Shown here: in pieces, positions 12,001-22,399 of the stretch | Position numbering within the stretch: position 1 is the first letter of the stretch | How the letters are laid out: each line of letters opens with the position of its first letter | Origin: Sipunculus nudus | Lineage: Eukaryota; Annelida; Sipuncula; Golfingiida; Sipunculidae | Length of the DNA stretch: 64,000 nucleotides | Reading direction: 5' to 3' | Assembly (NCBI GenBank): GCA_026874595.1 | Contig: CM049307.1 | Span: 64,226,870-64,290,869 of the forward strand | The notes under the pieces: generated by a model | What the model was told of the DNA's origin: nothing | What the model saw: only the letters and a program-made list of their open reading frames with translations | The model's database searches: none | Translations under genes and position numbers: made by a program

Positions 12001-15000
12001 ATCGCCTTACCATCAAGCTCAACCTGTCATCACACAGTCATGTATATCATAATTCATTAACATGTTGTTTAACACAACAATTTCCTCAATCTCAGGTAGT
12101 GTAATAGCCTTACCATCAAGCTCAACCTGTCATCACACAGTCATGTATATCATAATTCATTAACATGTTGTTTAACACAACAATTTCCTCAATCTCAGGT
12201 AGTGTAATGGCCTTACCATCAAGCTCAACCTGTCATCACACAGTCATGTATATCATAATTCATAAACATGTTGTTTAACACAACAATTTCCTCAATCTCA
12301 GGTAGTGTGATCGCCTTACTATCAAGCTCAACCTGTCATCACACAGTCATGTATATCATAATTCATAAACATGTTGTTTTACACAACAATTTCCTCAATC
12401 TCAGGTAGTGTAATAGCCTTACCATCAAGCTCAACCTGTCATCACACAGTCATGTATATCATAATTCATAAACATGTTGTTTAACACAACAATTTCCTCA
12501 ATCTCAGGTAGTGTGATCGCCTTACCATCAAGCTCAACCTGTCATCACACAGTCATGTATATCATAATTCATTAACATGTTGTTTAACACAACAATTTCC
12601 TCAATCTCAGGTAGTGTGATCGCCTTACCATCAAGCTCAACCTGTCATCACACAGTCATGTATATCATAATTCATAAACATGTTGTTTAACACAACAATT
12701 TCCTCAATCTCAGGTAGTGTAATCGCCTTACCATCAAGCTCAACCTGTCATCACACAGTCATGTATATCATAATTCATAAACATGTTGTTTAACACAACA
12801 ATTTCCTCAATCTCAGGTAGTGTAATCGCCTTACCATCAAGCTCAACCTGTCATCACACAGTCATGTATATCATAATTCATTAACATGTTGTTTAACACA
12901 ACAATTTCCTCAATCTCAGGTAGTGTGATCGCCTTACCATCAAGCTCAACCTGTCATCACACAGTCATGTATATCATAATTCATTAACATGTTGTTTAAC
13001 ACAACAATTTCCTCAATCTCAGGTAGTGTAATCGCCTTACCATCAAGCTCAACCTGTCATCACACAGTCATGTATATCATAATTCATAAACATGTTGTTT
13101 AACACAAAAATTTCCTCAATCTCAGGTAGTGTAATCGCCTTACCATCAAGCTCAACCTGTCACCACACAGTCATGTATATCATAATTCATTAACATGTTG
13201 TTTAACACAACAATTTCCTCAATCTCAGGTAGTGTGATCGCCTTACCATCAAGCTCAACCTGTCATCACACAGTCATGTATATCATAATTCATAAACATG
13301 TTGTTTAACACAACAATTTCCTCAATCTCAGGTAGTGTAATCGCCTTACCATCAAGCTCAACCTGTCATCACACAGTCATGTATATCATAATTCATAAAC
13401 ATGTTGTTTAACACAACAATTTCCTCAATCTCAGGTAGTGTAATCACTTTACCATCAAGCTCAACCTGTCATCACACAGTCATGTATATATCATGAAAAT
13501 GTTCAACCCACATTTAACTTTAAAATTTGACTGTTGTGGGAGTGATCAAACAATTATTGCTTAATTTCTAAAAATTCAGTGTCATACAAGACTGTCTTGT
13601 ATAAAAAAATATTTTCCATACTGATTCCATTTAAAAGTAGATAAAATTAAGTCTCAGCAGGTGAAGAAAACTGATATTTGCAAAGACTTCACATACCTTG
13701 ACCTTTTTTTCAAGGTGCTTGCATTCTCTCTCCAGAGTGTCTTTGGTTCCATAAATGAAATACCAGAACTGAAATTGCAAAATTGACACCAAGCATGATA
13801 ATACTGACTTCTCATAACTAGGGCATGATATCGCCTGAAATTTTGTATTGCGATATACTGCAATATATGGTGGCGTATTGTGATACATATTGCGGTATTT
13901 TCATTGTATTAAGCATGTAATACATAGTATATTATACTTTGTTGACAATGCCCAAAGAAATCTTCAAAATAAAACTTTTCTTGATGCCTTAGATCATGTG
14001 CAAATAACTCAGCAATTTAAGACTTCTGGACTGTGGTTTAGCACAGAGAGGTATTGGTGATGTGTACAATGTACCACATTTGGCTACGAAAAAGAAGTTG
14101 TAGTAAAATTATATTTATTAATATGCCTTTATGGTTAACAAAGAGTTACACACCACTGTTTGCACAAAAGGCAGTGCAAAATACAACATAACATTTAAAT
14201 AAAACTTGAATATAGTTATGAAAGATTTTGTCAGGGAATGAAATACACCAGATGGATGGACAGACAGACAGGAAAGACAAATAGGTTGTCATGGCAAAAT
14301 TGATCCCCCCCCCCTCCATTTCAAAGTCAGAAGTTAGGAAACTAGGGATAACATTGTATCCATTATGAATGAAACTATATAATGTTATGAAAATACAGAG
14401 AAATTAGCTACTTAGCATGGCAAGAGACTTTTTCCATCACTTACTTTACACGAAAAGGGTTTCTAGCTTTGATGGATGTGAAATGTTGCCGTTTCTTGGA
14501 CATCCAGACGTACGGCTGATGGAGGGTCATGACACACCAACAGCAGAAGTAAAAACACTGACGGTTAATCTAAGTGCAGATAAAACTACACAATTCATGA
14601 CCTCCATGTTCATTTTATTTACTTACTTTGTTTACAACTCTGCTACCAAACAAGGCAGGTCTGGATTCCCTGTGCTTGTGGAAGTTTAACGTCACCAGGG
14701 CGTCCACACCTATAGAGCAGTAGTTGTTCATCACCATGGTTTTACGTGGCATACGGATACCAAAGTGCACAGCTGGAGTCACCTGCACCTTCCATCTGAA
14801 ATGTAAGGATATAGAAACTCACTGCCAGAGAATTCTCTTGTAGGTACTTTTGATAAATACATGATAATGCAGACAGGTTGTGATTTCTATAAATATTCTT
14901 ACAAAATTTCTTTAACATGTAGAAATTCTTTCAAACAAATTAAAATCATACAGGGAAGTTTACTCTCATCCAATCTCACAGGATTCTTCAAAAGAGAGAG

Positions 15001-18000
15001 GGCGAAAGAGAGAGAGAGGGAGAGTAAGAGAAAGAGTGAGAGATGTGCATGTACATGCACAGAGGTCATCTTTGCGTTGGCCTGCACTACCAGGTCACAA
15101 CCTGTTTCATCAAGGAAATTCACTTTCTCATACACAACTTTGTATTTTTAGTCACAATAAATGAGTTGTTTCCTCATACTGCTTTGTTGTGTTCATGTCA
15201 GCTTGGAAGTCTTGAAAATTCCTGTGAGACTGGATGAGACTAAAATTACTAAACAAAACAAGAAATACCTGTAAATTGAAGTTTGACTGTAATTTAACTC
15301 TCATCTGGATCACTAGGGATTATAAGCCCAACCTTTGTGTGATCCCATTCTTCTTGACATTAACATCCAACTTTGAAGTATGACCTTTGGGCATACGCAC
15401 CCATATATCTTGTATTATCCCTAGTGATCCAGATGAGAGTAAAATTCCAATCAAACTTCTACTTTTACAGGTAACTCTCATTAAATTTAGTAATAAAGAA
15501 TCCACAGTAAAGTCCCCTTGCAGTTAGTTTCTGTCAAGGCCAAGGTATCCAATCAATATTCAAAGAAGTCATTAGCCATGAACACCCTCCATTAGAATGA
15601 GATTTCTGAGAGTTCATGACCTCAGCTGGCAGATAAAGAAAGCTCCAGTACTCAATGTACATGAACAGCATGTGATAGTCAGTACTCAATGTACAGCATG
15701 TGATAGCCAGTACTCAATGTACAGCATGTGATAGCCAGTACTCAATGTACATGTACAGCATATAATAGCCAGTACTCAATGTACAGCATGTGACAGCCAG
15801 TACTCAATGTACATGTACAGCATATGATAGCCAGTTCTCAATGTACATGTACAGCATGTGATAGCCAGTACTCAATGTACAGCATGTGATAGCCAGTACT
15901 CAATGTACAGCATGTGACAGCCAGTACTCAATGTACAGCATGTGATAGCCAGTACTCAATGTACAGCATGTGACAGCCAGTACTCAATGTACAGCATGTG
16001 ATAGCCAGTACTCAATGTACAGCATGTGACAGCCAGTACTCAATGTACATGTACAGCATATGATAGCCAGTGCTCAATGTACATGTACAGCATGTGATAG
16101 CCAGTACTCAATGTACAGCATGTGATAGCCAGTACTTAATGTACAGCATGTGACAGCCAGTACTCAATGTACAGCATGTGATAGCCAGTACTCAATGTAC
16201 AGCATGTGGCAACCAGTGCTCAATGTACAGCATGTGATAGCCAGTACTCAATGTACAGCATGTGACAGCCCATTCTGAGGAAATCTAGAAGGTGTAGATA
16301 CTTGTTAATCTGTAAATAATTAATGGAATATAAGTGCTGTGTTGACAAAGAACAACATCAAATTTCTATATTAGAGAGAAGCCCATAAAATAGAGGAGCC
16401 CTGAGGGAAAGGTTTCCCTCAAGATGTCCAAAGATATATGTTAAATATCACAGAACCAGAATGTGACCTGCTAATGACCTACATGAATATTAATAGGACT
16501 TCATACCTTTAAATGTCTGTCCCAGAATCAGGATAATTTCTTCTGGTTAACATATTGCTATGTAAAAGATGTAGATACCTATCAAGCTGGACGGGGGTGG
16601 CCGCTGTGAGCTCTGTCAGGACCTCGGAGACATCCACTGCTCCAGTTTTACCTTCACCCCATCCGAGTACCTGTGACAAATCATTACCGGTCCCAAGGGG
16701 CACCAGGCACACCTCTGGCACTGGCTGAAAATTTAAATAACCCAAAATCATACAGAAAAGTACAAAGGTGACCCAACATTCCTGATAGTAAAGTGGTTAT
16801 GTTGTATATGCACATACATTGTTTATTAAGAAAATAACTTCACAAAAATGCTTTTGTCAGTTTCCAATGAGGCTTCATTTTCAATTTCTTACTTTTTATC
16901 CCTCAGAAATATACCATTAAACCTCTTTAATTTTTCTCTGGTACTTTAAATTATATTCATCAACTGACATACAGTGAAACCTGTGTTATGAGACCACCAA
17001 AGGGACTGGTCAAAAGTGGTCTTTACTCACAGGTGGTCTTATTAGACAGGTCAGTTATAACCTATGTAATTGCTTTCAATTCACCCAAGGTGGTCTTAAT
17101 AGACATGTGGTCTTATAAGGAGAGTTCCACTTAATGAGAAATACAATGATAAAAAAAAAATTATCATATGATTCAACATACAGGACAGAGTTGAAAAGAT
17201 CAAAACCTACATCTAGCTTCAGTTTGTCAATGGCACCAAGCACCCAGCCTATAGTCCCATCACCCCCGGCAACAAGCACCCGGCACTTGGTGCCTGGCAA
17301 CAGGTGGCACCATTCCAGTCCGCATTCTGGTGGAATGTCACATAGGTCAATGACCTGAAAAAATAAAACACACTTATCATAGCAACTGTATATTAATGTT
17401 TTAAACTTTTATCAAGTATTAATATCTTAGATTCTAGCATTTCTTTTTTAACTGTGTAATGTACTTATCACCTGTCGCTCTGGACAGTGGATTACATCAA
17501 ACTTGTCATTTATTTAAAGTAAAATGTATGTACCGGATGGGTAAATCAGTGCCACCTAGTGGCCTGTTTATGAAACATCATGTCTCTAAGTAGAACTTTA
17601 AGGATTCCTGAAGTCCTGGTAATACTAATCAAGAAGTCAAGTCCTGGTAATACTAACCAAGCAATCAGGTCCTGGTAATACTAAACAGGAAGTCAGGTCC
17701 TGGTAATACTAACCAAGTACTTACTTGCAGTCCATATTTATTCATTACCTTAGGGCATTTTTTATATGTATCTATTAGTGTCTGGCCCAGAGACACTGCA
17801 GATTTTGGATTCGTGAAAAATTTACATGGCACAGTTCCAATCCTTGTGCATTGTACTTACCTGTGCTGGGTTGAGCATCTGACAGAATGCTTGGAGTACA
17901 TGCAGACCATCACCATTCCCACTCTTCCTGTTGGCTACGACGATCAGCGGTGACCAACCTTCTATCATGGGACGTCTGACAGATTCTACCACCAGGTGGC

Positions 18001-18535
18001 GCCTTCCCTTCAGACCGACTTTTTTCAGAGAAACACAGTTCGGTGGAATGATCAGAGAGCTGTACTGACCTAGATCACAAGTTGGCTGGATTTCACTGGC
18101 ACAGTGTTCATGCACTGTCCTGTTACACCAACAACAACGGAAATCACAAAGCTGAGGCAGGTTCCCACATTCCTCCTCACAAACGTAACACTTACTGCAC
18201 AAGGGCAGGTTACCTTGGACCCAGTGATGTTTGTGCAGTGCTGAGTTTGTTGCTAATGCCTTACATGGTAATACGTTATTGGCTTGTTTTATGTTCTGAT
18301 CCTCCACGCAGATCCCACACGAGTCACAGAAGGCTCCCTGTATGATCAGATTCTGACTGATGTTACAGTATGTGGGTCTAGGAAACATGTTGGTCATGGT
18401 CCAGCGGTGGCCCTTCCTGACGTCTCTGGCTGGAATATCATAATGTCGCTGACGGAATCTCTGACACACCTTGGTGATGACATATGTGACCATAAAAATC
18501 ACTGTCACATACATGCTGATCAATAACCATTCCAT
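2927..18535 (-). CDS. DGKE: Diacylglycerol kinase epsilon-like gene, 8 coding exons
   Basis: Lipid kinase that phosphorylates diacylglycerol to phosphatidic acid at membranes; the epsilon type is the small, membrane-anchored member of the family. Coding exons in transcript order: 18535-17861, 17354-17211, 16724-16579, 14795-14627, 13768-13697, 11305-11181, 9225-9114, 3049-2927. Together they give 1566 nt, 521 residues plus stop, and every intron is GT-AG with matching phase. Visible parts: hydrophobic N-terminal segment (about 4-22), two Cys/His-rich C1 domains (about 43-91 and 103-153), catalytic domain with GGDGT (255-259) and PLGTGND (282-288), then the accessory domain with NNYCSIG, YGTKD, WGGGC and MQVDGEPW. 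Human DGKE is slightly longer (567 aa, from memory). No frameshift or missing motif is seen, so the gene looks functional. Two introns carry arrays copied from the adjacent acceptor, and the last intron carries a DIRS element. Confidence 0.93.
3207..3562. repeat. DIRS right terminal repeat and internal complementary region
   Basis: 3207-3270 forms an inverted repeat with 3452-3518, and 3516-3562 is the reverse complement of 8772-8820 at the opposite end of the element. The internal complementary region therefore reads as a copy of the joined right and left ends, as expected for circle formation in DIRS replication. Confidence 0.8.
3719..4760 (-). pseudogene. DIRS tyrosine recombinase, multiply frameshifted
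   Basis: Pieces in successive frames: an N-terminal [20 protein letters not shown] segment ending at an in-frame TGA (4654-4656); a core-binding/catalytic start in 4521-4090 containing [20 protein letters not shown], whose Arg is the likely first catalytic Arg; and the C-terminal catalytic box in 4024-3719 containing [18 protein letters not shown] (HxxR) and a downstream Trp. A one-base shift near 3795 separates this box from the region where the nucleophilic Tyr is expected. At least two frameshifts and one stop show decay. Confidence 0.8.
4632..5693 (-). pseudogene. DIRS RNase H domain and downstream region
   Basis: Same frame as the RT. Carries [51 protein letters not shown] and DALSRD, supplying the Asp-Glu-Asp residues of RNase H (D56, E88, D113 of this open frame). 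The C-terminal part is Pro/Leu-rich and probably lies beyond the RNase H fold. It overlaps the start of the recombinase in another frame. Confidence 0.85.
5799..6419 (-). pseudogene. DIRS reverse transcriptase, interrupted
   Basis: RT fingers/palm: [20 protein letters not shown] in the 6419-6147 segment, with [14 protein letters not shown]. After an in-frame TAA at 6147-6149 the same frame resumes with [11 protein letters not shown] and the catalytic YLDDW (YLDD at 6012-6023), then [10 protein letters not shown] second in-frame stop (TGA, 5799-5801) separates it from RNase H. The domain order and motifs are clear; the stops mean the product would be truncated. Confidence 0.88.
6630..7461 (-). 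pseudogene. DIRS gag-like region, frameshifted
   Basis: A frame from 7461 to about 6850 and an overlapping frame from 7040 to 6630 look like successive pieces of one protein. The first has helical, Leu/Ala-rich sequence with [14 protein letters not shown]. The second contains [16 protein letters not shown] and then an Arg/Ser-rich basic tail. I recall a PFTGSLLFG-type motif from the protein encoded upstream of RT in DIRS-like elements. The frame switch near 7040 indicates a frameshift. The upstream part (7500-8660) also has open stretches I cannot assign. Confidence 0.5.
8634..8820. repeat. DIRS left inverted terminal repeat
   Basis: Reverse complement of 3265-3415 with small gaps: shared segments include the AGTGGCTCTACCAAAG block, the GAATGAGGCGGAAGTGGGCG block and GAATATTCTC. 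Its outer end also pairs with the internal complementary region at 3516-3562. Confidence 0.8.
9114..9225 (-). CDS. DGKE: DGKE coding exon 7: source exon of the 36/44-bp array
   Basis: 112 nt; acceptor TCTACAG|GTATG and donor GTCATG|GTGAAT. One base completes Arg 444, then 37 codons beginning [20 protein letters not shown] and including [10 protein letters not shown], matching the C-terminal accessory region of DGKE. The exon 5' edge and acceptor are repeated at 9226-10160. Confidence 0.9.
9226..10160 (-). repeat. 36/44-bp minisatellite derived from the DGKE exon 7 acceptor
   Basis: About 25 units of 36 bp, with some of 43-44 bp. On the minus strand each unit has CTACAG|GTATGA, the same acceptor and exon start as exon 7. 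The longer units (for example around 9485-9515) continue with GGACTGATG, as the exon does; one aligns to the first 39 exon bases with 8 mismatches. Part of the array shows a three-unit (108-bp) higher-order period. Because 36 is a multiple of 3, long open frames run through it; I treat them as a by-product of the repeat. It fills the end of the intron next to exon 7. Confidence 0.9.
10291..10904. mobile_element. Non-autonomous DNA element with ~58-bp terminal inverted repeats
   Basis: The left end CTAAAGCTAAGATTCCTTAT is matched by the reverse complement of the right end (CTAAAGCTAATATTCCTTAT), and similarity continues for about 58 bp to GCGGAATGC. A second partial copy of the left end occurs at 10346-10394. 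No transposase frame. Target duplication unclear. Lies in the DGKE intron between exons 6 and 7. Confidence 0.7.
11181..11305 (-). CDS. DGKE: DGKE coding exon 6: source exon of the 103-bp array
   Basis: 125 nt, entering at GACAG|GTTGAG and leaving at TCAAG|GTTAGT (phase 2). Encodes [20 protein letters not shown] then [11 protein letters not shown], the conserved accessory-domain block. Only this copy continues into the WGGGC coding sequence, so it is the true exon. Its first ~60 nt plus the acceptor are repeated 21 more times at 11309-13490. Confidence 0.92.
11245..13490 (-). repeat. 103-bp minisatellite derived from the DGKE exon 6 acceptor
   Basis: The motif TCAACCTG recurs at 11301 (true exon edge), 11401 and then every 103 bp to 13461, giving the genuine copy plus 21 more. 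On the minus strand each unit is intron end, ATGACAG acceptor, and about 60 nt of exon 6 with only about three differences from the coding copy, then AT-rich spacer. 103 is not a multiple of 3, so reading through more than one unit meets a TGA. Units are nearly identical, implying recent expansion or homogenisation. Confidence 0.95.
13697..13768 (-). CDS. DGKE: DGKE coding exon 5
   Basis: 24 codons, [20 protein letters not shown] followed by KKVK. Acceptor ATTTCAG|TTC and donor GTCAAG|GTATGT, phase 0 both sides. Matches the YGTKD block of the family. The intron downstream in the transcript (13696-11306) is almost entirely the 103-bp array. Confidence 0.92.
14627..14795 (-). CDS. DGKE: DGKE coding exon 4: accessory domain
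   Basis: 169 nt; acceptor ATTTCAG|A and donor AACAAA|GTAAGT. Starts WKVQVTP and contains [20 protein letters not shown], a conserved block of the DGK accessory domain. Ends phase 0 at residue 378. Confidence 0.92.
15268..15471. mobile_element. Foldback MITE, ~53-bp TIRs, TA target duplication
   Basis: The left arm CCTGTAAATTGAAGTTTGAC and the reverse complement of the right arm CCTGTAAAAGTAGAAGTTTG stay similar through a shared ACTCTCATCTGGATCACTAG block. TA flanks both ends (15266-15267 and 15472-15473). 204 bp, non-coding, in DGKE intron 3. Confidence 0.8.
15650..16270. repeat. 28/34-bp minisatellite in DGKE intron 3
   Basis: About 20 copies of a 28-bp unit containing CCAGTACTCAATGTACAGCA; some copies carry an extra ACATGT. 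Unlike the other DGKE arrays, neither strand matches an adjacent exon or splice site. Confidence 0.9.
16579..16724 (-). CDS. DGKE: DGKE coding exon 3: PLGTGND motif
   Basis: 146 nt from acceptor TTTTCAG|CCA to donor GATAG|GTATCT, ending in phase 2. Encodes [20 protein letters not shown] and the following GWGEGKTG, matching the conserved second half of the kinase catalytic core. The last two bases join exon 4 to make Arg 322. Confidence 0.92.
16972..17131. mobile_element. MITE with CAGTGAAAC / GTTCCACT ends
   Basis: Begins CAGTGAAACC and ends AGTTCCACTT, flanked by TA, with internal TGGTCTTA blocks. Same family as 34727-34902 and the partial copy near 57775-57887. Lies in DGKE intron 2, directly before exon 2 in genomic order. 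Confidence 0.6.
17211..17354 (-). CDS. DGKE: DGKE coding exon 2: ATP-binding GGDGT motif
   Basis: 48 codons, phase 0 at both ends; acceptor TTTTTTCAG|GTC and donor GAT|GTAGGT. Encodes [20 protein letters not shown], the glycine-rich nucleotide-binding motif of diacylglycerol kinases. A donor 4 nt downstream (GTAG|GTTTTG) is possible but would break the frame with exon 3. Confidence 0.9.
17608..17722. repeat. Short tandem repeat, ~33 bp x 4
   Basis: Four copies containing TCCTGGTAATACTAA followed by a variable CAAGAAGTCA-like stretch, in DGKE intron 1. No similarity to the neighbouring exon ends. Confidence 0.75.
17861..18535 (-). CDS. DGKE: DGKE coding exon 1: membrane anchor, two C1 domains, start of kinase domain
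   Basis: 225 codons from ATG at 18535-18533, ending phase 0 at donor CAG|GTAAGT. Residues 4-22 are hydrophobic. C1a runs from HRW at 43; C1b runs from HHW at 103 and is rich in Cys pairs. The kinase domain begins with [15 protein letters not shown] (196-210). The ATG sits immediately after a CTAG acceptor-like end with a pyrimidine-rich tract, so the 5' UTR is probably spliced from an upstream exon that I could not place. Confidence 0.92.
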
Positions 18536-20330
18536 CTAGAAATAAGAAAAAGCATACGCCATTGACAAAATACCATGAAACCAGTAACAGACCTGCTAAC
18601 TTGAAATAAATGTATTTATAAGCAGTTCTGACAAAAAACAAGTGACAATTGGGTCATGGCGCTCAGCCAACTGACATGTTGACAATACGTCCTTGCACAT
18701 GTTGGCAAGTAATTAAGATGGTGTAGTTGGGATCATCATTTATGCATATTAGCTAAACTTCATCCAGACCTATAAGCACACCAAATTTAATAACAAGCCA
18801 TCCAGCATTTCCTGGTAAATCTCGTAATTTGTATATACTTGTTACAATATTTCTGGGGTGCTCAAACATGCCCTGTAACTCAAAGAATATAGGTCACAGT
18901 GACCTAATTTCAGGTTTTGTAGAAGAACTTTTGAGGAACTCTCAGGATGCAGAGGTTCATGATTCTAGCCTTTACAGGTATGATTTGTGCCTTGTTAACA
19001 GACCAAGTGTTCTGAAAAATGCAGGTAAAAAATTAAAAAAATTAAGAAAATGCAGGTAGCACCACCATTCAAGCCCAGTAGCTAAGGTTCATTAAGACCC
19101 ATAAGCACACAAATTCTAATGACAATTCATCAAGCTGTTGTTGAGGAATCTTGAAATTAGTGTGCATTTTTTAATTATTCTGGGGGGGTGGGGGTTAAAA
19201 GGCTCCGTAACTCCTAATTTCACTTTCAGTCAGCTGAGCTAAAAAGGCAGGATCATCCCCTCAACTTTGGTTTCAACATCTTAACTTATTTGATCCCATA
19301 TAAGGAATTTAGCTTCAAATAAAATGCTTTCCTTCTGCTGTTAATAAATATTTATCTATGAACATTCATAAATTTACAGAATGTAACTATTCAACCTATT
19401 TTAAATAAAACCCCGCCAGAACATTTTTATTCTACTAATAACTACAGATACCATACAAAGAGTATTGTTAGATGTATACTGTAAGTCGATCATAATTCAT
19501 ATCCATTAAATTGTTGTTTATCTCACCATTAAGGACCCCAACCTAAAATAATATAAGGGGGGGGGGGGGGTTGGGGCAGTCTGGCTAATCTCAATGAAGG
19601 CAGCTATCGAGAACATCTGGGGGATGAGCCACACTGGATTAAAGGTACAACAGTTGAAGTGATTTATAATCAAAGGAGTAGGGTTCAGGGAAGCATTGCA
19701 CTGAAGTGGGAGCATAGGGGCAGCAGCCCGCCCATACGTGTAAAATATTCATGCAAAAGGCTATGGACTAATACTTATGGTCTTGGGTCTTCACATTAAG
19801 GCAAGCTTTTCAGACTGATCTATTCATCCATGGAAATTCACCTCACTGAACTCATATTGGGCAAAAAAAAAGTTCTTTGTTTCAGATTACATAAAAAAAA
19901 AAAAATGGAACGATCATAAACTGCACAAATATGTGATGGTGGAAAGATTGATCGACAGTTACAAGCACAATGTCCTCTAGTTCTGTTACACCCTATCTTG
20001 GTGAACAGTTCCTGTTTGTTTAATTTGTCTATTCCAGTGTATGATCTATACTCTTAAGTACCGGCATGTCATTGTCAGTACATGTATATCCTTCTGTATT
20101 CCACAGCTGCATGGTTACCTTTGTCTACAACCATGCAACCCCTAATATTTAAACATTTCATCATGAACTTGTTTAAAACACCATATGTAGTAACAGCATC
20201 CACATGTCCTCACTGGCAGGTCTGTATTCTCCGGTATAGAGAATCATTGGCAAAGTGGAATATTGCAGATAAATTAATCATGATTAATATCCTGCCCTGC
20301 TTGATGTTAACCTTAAGACTTTAACCTTTT
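18536..20330. other. Sequence upstream of the DGKE start: probable 5' intron and diverged repeats
   Basis: The base before the DGKE ATG is the end of a pyrimidine-rich TTTCTTATTTCTAG, so this is probably 5' UTR intron. Two diverged copies of one repeat begin near 18765 and 19085 (shared ATAAGCACAC and a following AAT-rich block); the second ends near 19230 with GTCAGCTGAGCTAAA, the inverted form of an end seen at 55716. Poly-G at 19557-19570. No gene recognised. Confidence 0.45.
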
Positions 20331-21760
20331 AGTGGTCAAAGGAGCAGGGTGTCAGTCAACCGGCTATCAGCCAATCACAGGGTACTAGTTACTCCGCCCA
20401 CTGCCCCTCTGGAGCAATAGTCACTGGACAGGGTAGCCTGGCCTTTTGGTTTAGAGCAGTGGGCCCTGTAGGCTGCCTCAGCCCTCTGTGGCAGCCATGC
20501 TGCCTCAGCCCTCACCGGAGTCTGCTTTAGACTGTCTATCATCAGGTGTACAGCAACCCACTTTTAAAACATTCATTCTTCCTAGCCCGGCATGTACCTT
20601 TGATTTAATTTTAACTTAAGCAATAATATTGCAGTTTTGATTATATGAAGGTTTTGGAATATGAATTTTATTCCAGTCTCTTTCTCGGAGCACTGTCCCT
20701 GAAAAATGAACTGTGAACCCAGTGCCAGGTTCATTGACATCAGTCAAACAGTGTTGCTTTATTCCTTTAAATTATGCAAGTGCATGTTGTCCAGGCCTTA
20801 TTTCCCGCAGAATTAGTATTAGCAAACTTCAATGAGATGAGAAAAATCTTTCCCCAATAAAACCAATTATACCTATAGACAGTATAATGCATATCATCAG
20901 AATCAGAATCTGTTCAGGAGAAAAGTGCTCTTCATTTTTTTAACCAAAAGTTGAAAAGGCTCATAATTATAGAACACTGAACAGATCTTTATTCATAAAA
21001 AATATCTGCATGGTATTTGTTAAAGTGTTACTAAGTTATATCACTTGAATTAACAATGGAATAAAAAAAAATATTGTATCAGCATAATACTCGCTCAGTT
21101 ATTATTCAGACCTAAAAATAAATCTACAGCCAACACTAGTCCCCAACTCTCCGTTGTGGCTCTGTTGTTTGCCATAACTGGGTCTACAGCCAACAGGTAC
21201 TAAATTTAAGATCATTTGACACACAGACTATCGGAACAATATATCACCTTCTCTATTCTGGACTCTTCTCTGTCGCACGCAGTAAGTTTCTGGTCTAATC
21301 ACGGCATTGCCTCATCTTTTATACCGACTACCGCACTGTAAAAATAGTGAATCATTTCCCCATTCAAAACATGACTTGGTCTTTGCCATGTTGGAAGCGG
21401 TCTGCTTGTCAGAATTGTCGGCCGCTTTTATTCTCGGGCTAGGAATCTCGTCCTCAGTAAAACTCGATCGGCCCAAGGAGTGTATCAAAGCTCAAAGCGA
21501 GTATTGGCGGCAGCGGGAATTAGACCTAAACTGTTTTGCCATGTGACGTCTCGTTTACTTGCAATCTTGTATGAGCAAGCGATTTGAGAGAAGGCCTACT
21601 CAGCGGAAACGCTGACATTTAAAAAAATATTTATATTTGACATTTTTTTTAGCGAACCTGTGACCTCGAGCTTATATATATGCGATGACGCGGGGTCATG
21701 CTGTCTCAAAATTAAGCCGTCGGAGATAGCAGCAACATATAATAATATATATGGAAGCAT
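20330..21760. promoter_or_regulatory. Candidate DGKE promoter / first-exon region
   Basis: Less AT-rich than the flanks. 20368-20410 has an AGCCAATCAC (CCAAT) box followed by CTCCGCCCACTGCCCC (GC box). 21390-21550 is a CpG-bearing patch. It lies upstream of the minus-strand DGKE start, where a non-coding first exon is expected. Placement is inference; I cannot identify a start site or donor. Confidence 0.25.
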
Positions 21761-22004
21761 GAGTCACATGTCAAACTTGATCAGATAAGGCTATTTATTA
21801 TTATTATTATTTTTTTTTTTGCTATCTGCATTGACTTGTTTAGATTTTATAGGGGAAAAGGCTTAAAAAAACTTTAGGCCCAAAAATCTTCTTCTCCGAA
21901 ACTGTCCAGCCAAATTGTTCAATATTTCATAGTTATAATCCCTGAATAAATCTCTCTGAAGTTTGTATGAATATTGTTCCAGTTCGGTGAATATTGGACG
22001 AGTT

Positions 22005-22172
22005 ACAGGAAACTTAACTTAGTCATTTGGTTAAAAAAAAGAAATTAAAATTTCAATCTCAGAAACGGCTGGAGCTATCATCACAAAATTTCAACTTAAC
22101 TTAGTCTTTTGGTAAAAAAAACCCCATTAAAATTACAATCTCAGAAACGGATGGAGCTATCATCACAAAATT
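22005..22172 (+). repeat. ~80-bp direct duplication
   Basis: Two adjacent copies starting CTTAACTTAGTC and containing ATCTCAGAAACGG(C/A)TGGAGCT then ATCATCACAAAATTTC. Non-coding, intergenic. Confidence 0.7.
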
Positions 22173-22399
22173 TCAAGTCGTGCAAATGTTGCATGGTCAT
22201 ATGAGTCACACAGGCTCGGACCGATTCTTTTTATAATATATACAACTCTTCGGGAAAATTCAAGAAGTTGAGAAGTGTGTTCGCCAATGGATGAACCTCA
22301 AGAATTTAAAAATGAATGATAAAAATCAGATGTTCTGTAAATATCTTCTAAGCATATCTCAAACAGGCTCAGCTGTCCTGTTTTACATATTTTAGCGAC

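Noticed and set aside
15650-16270. 28-bp array as a fifth splice-junction minisatellite
   Set aside because: Compared on both strands with the edges of exons 3 and 4; no shared exon edge or splice site was found.
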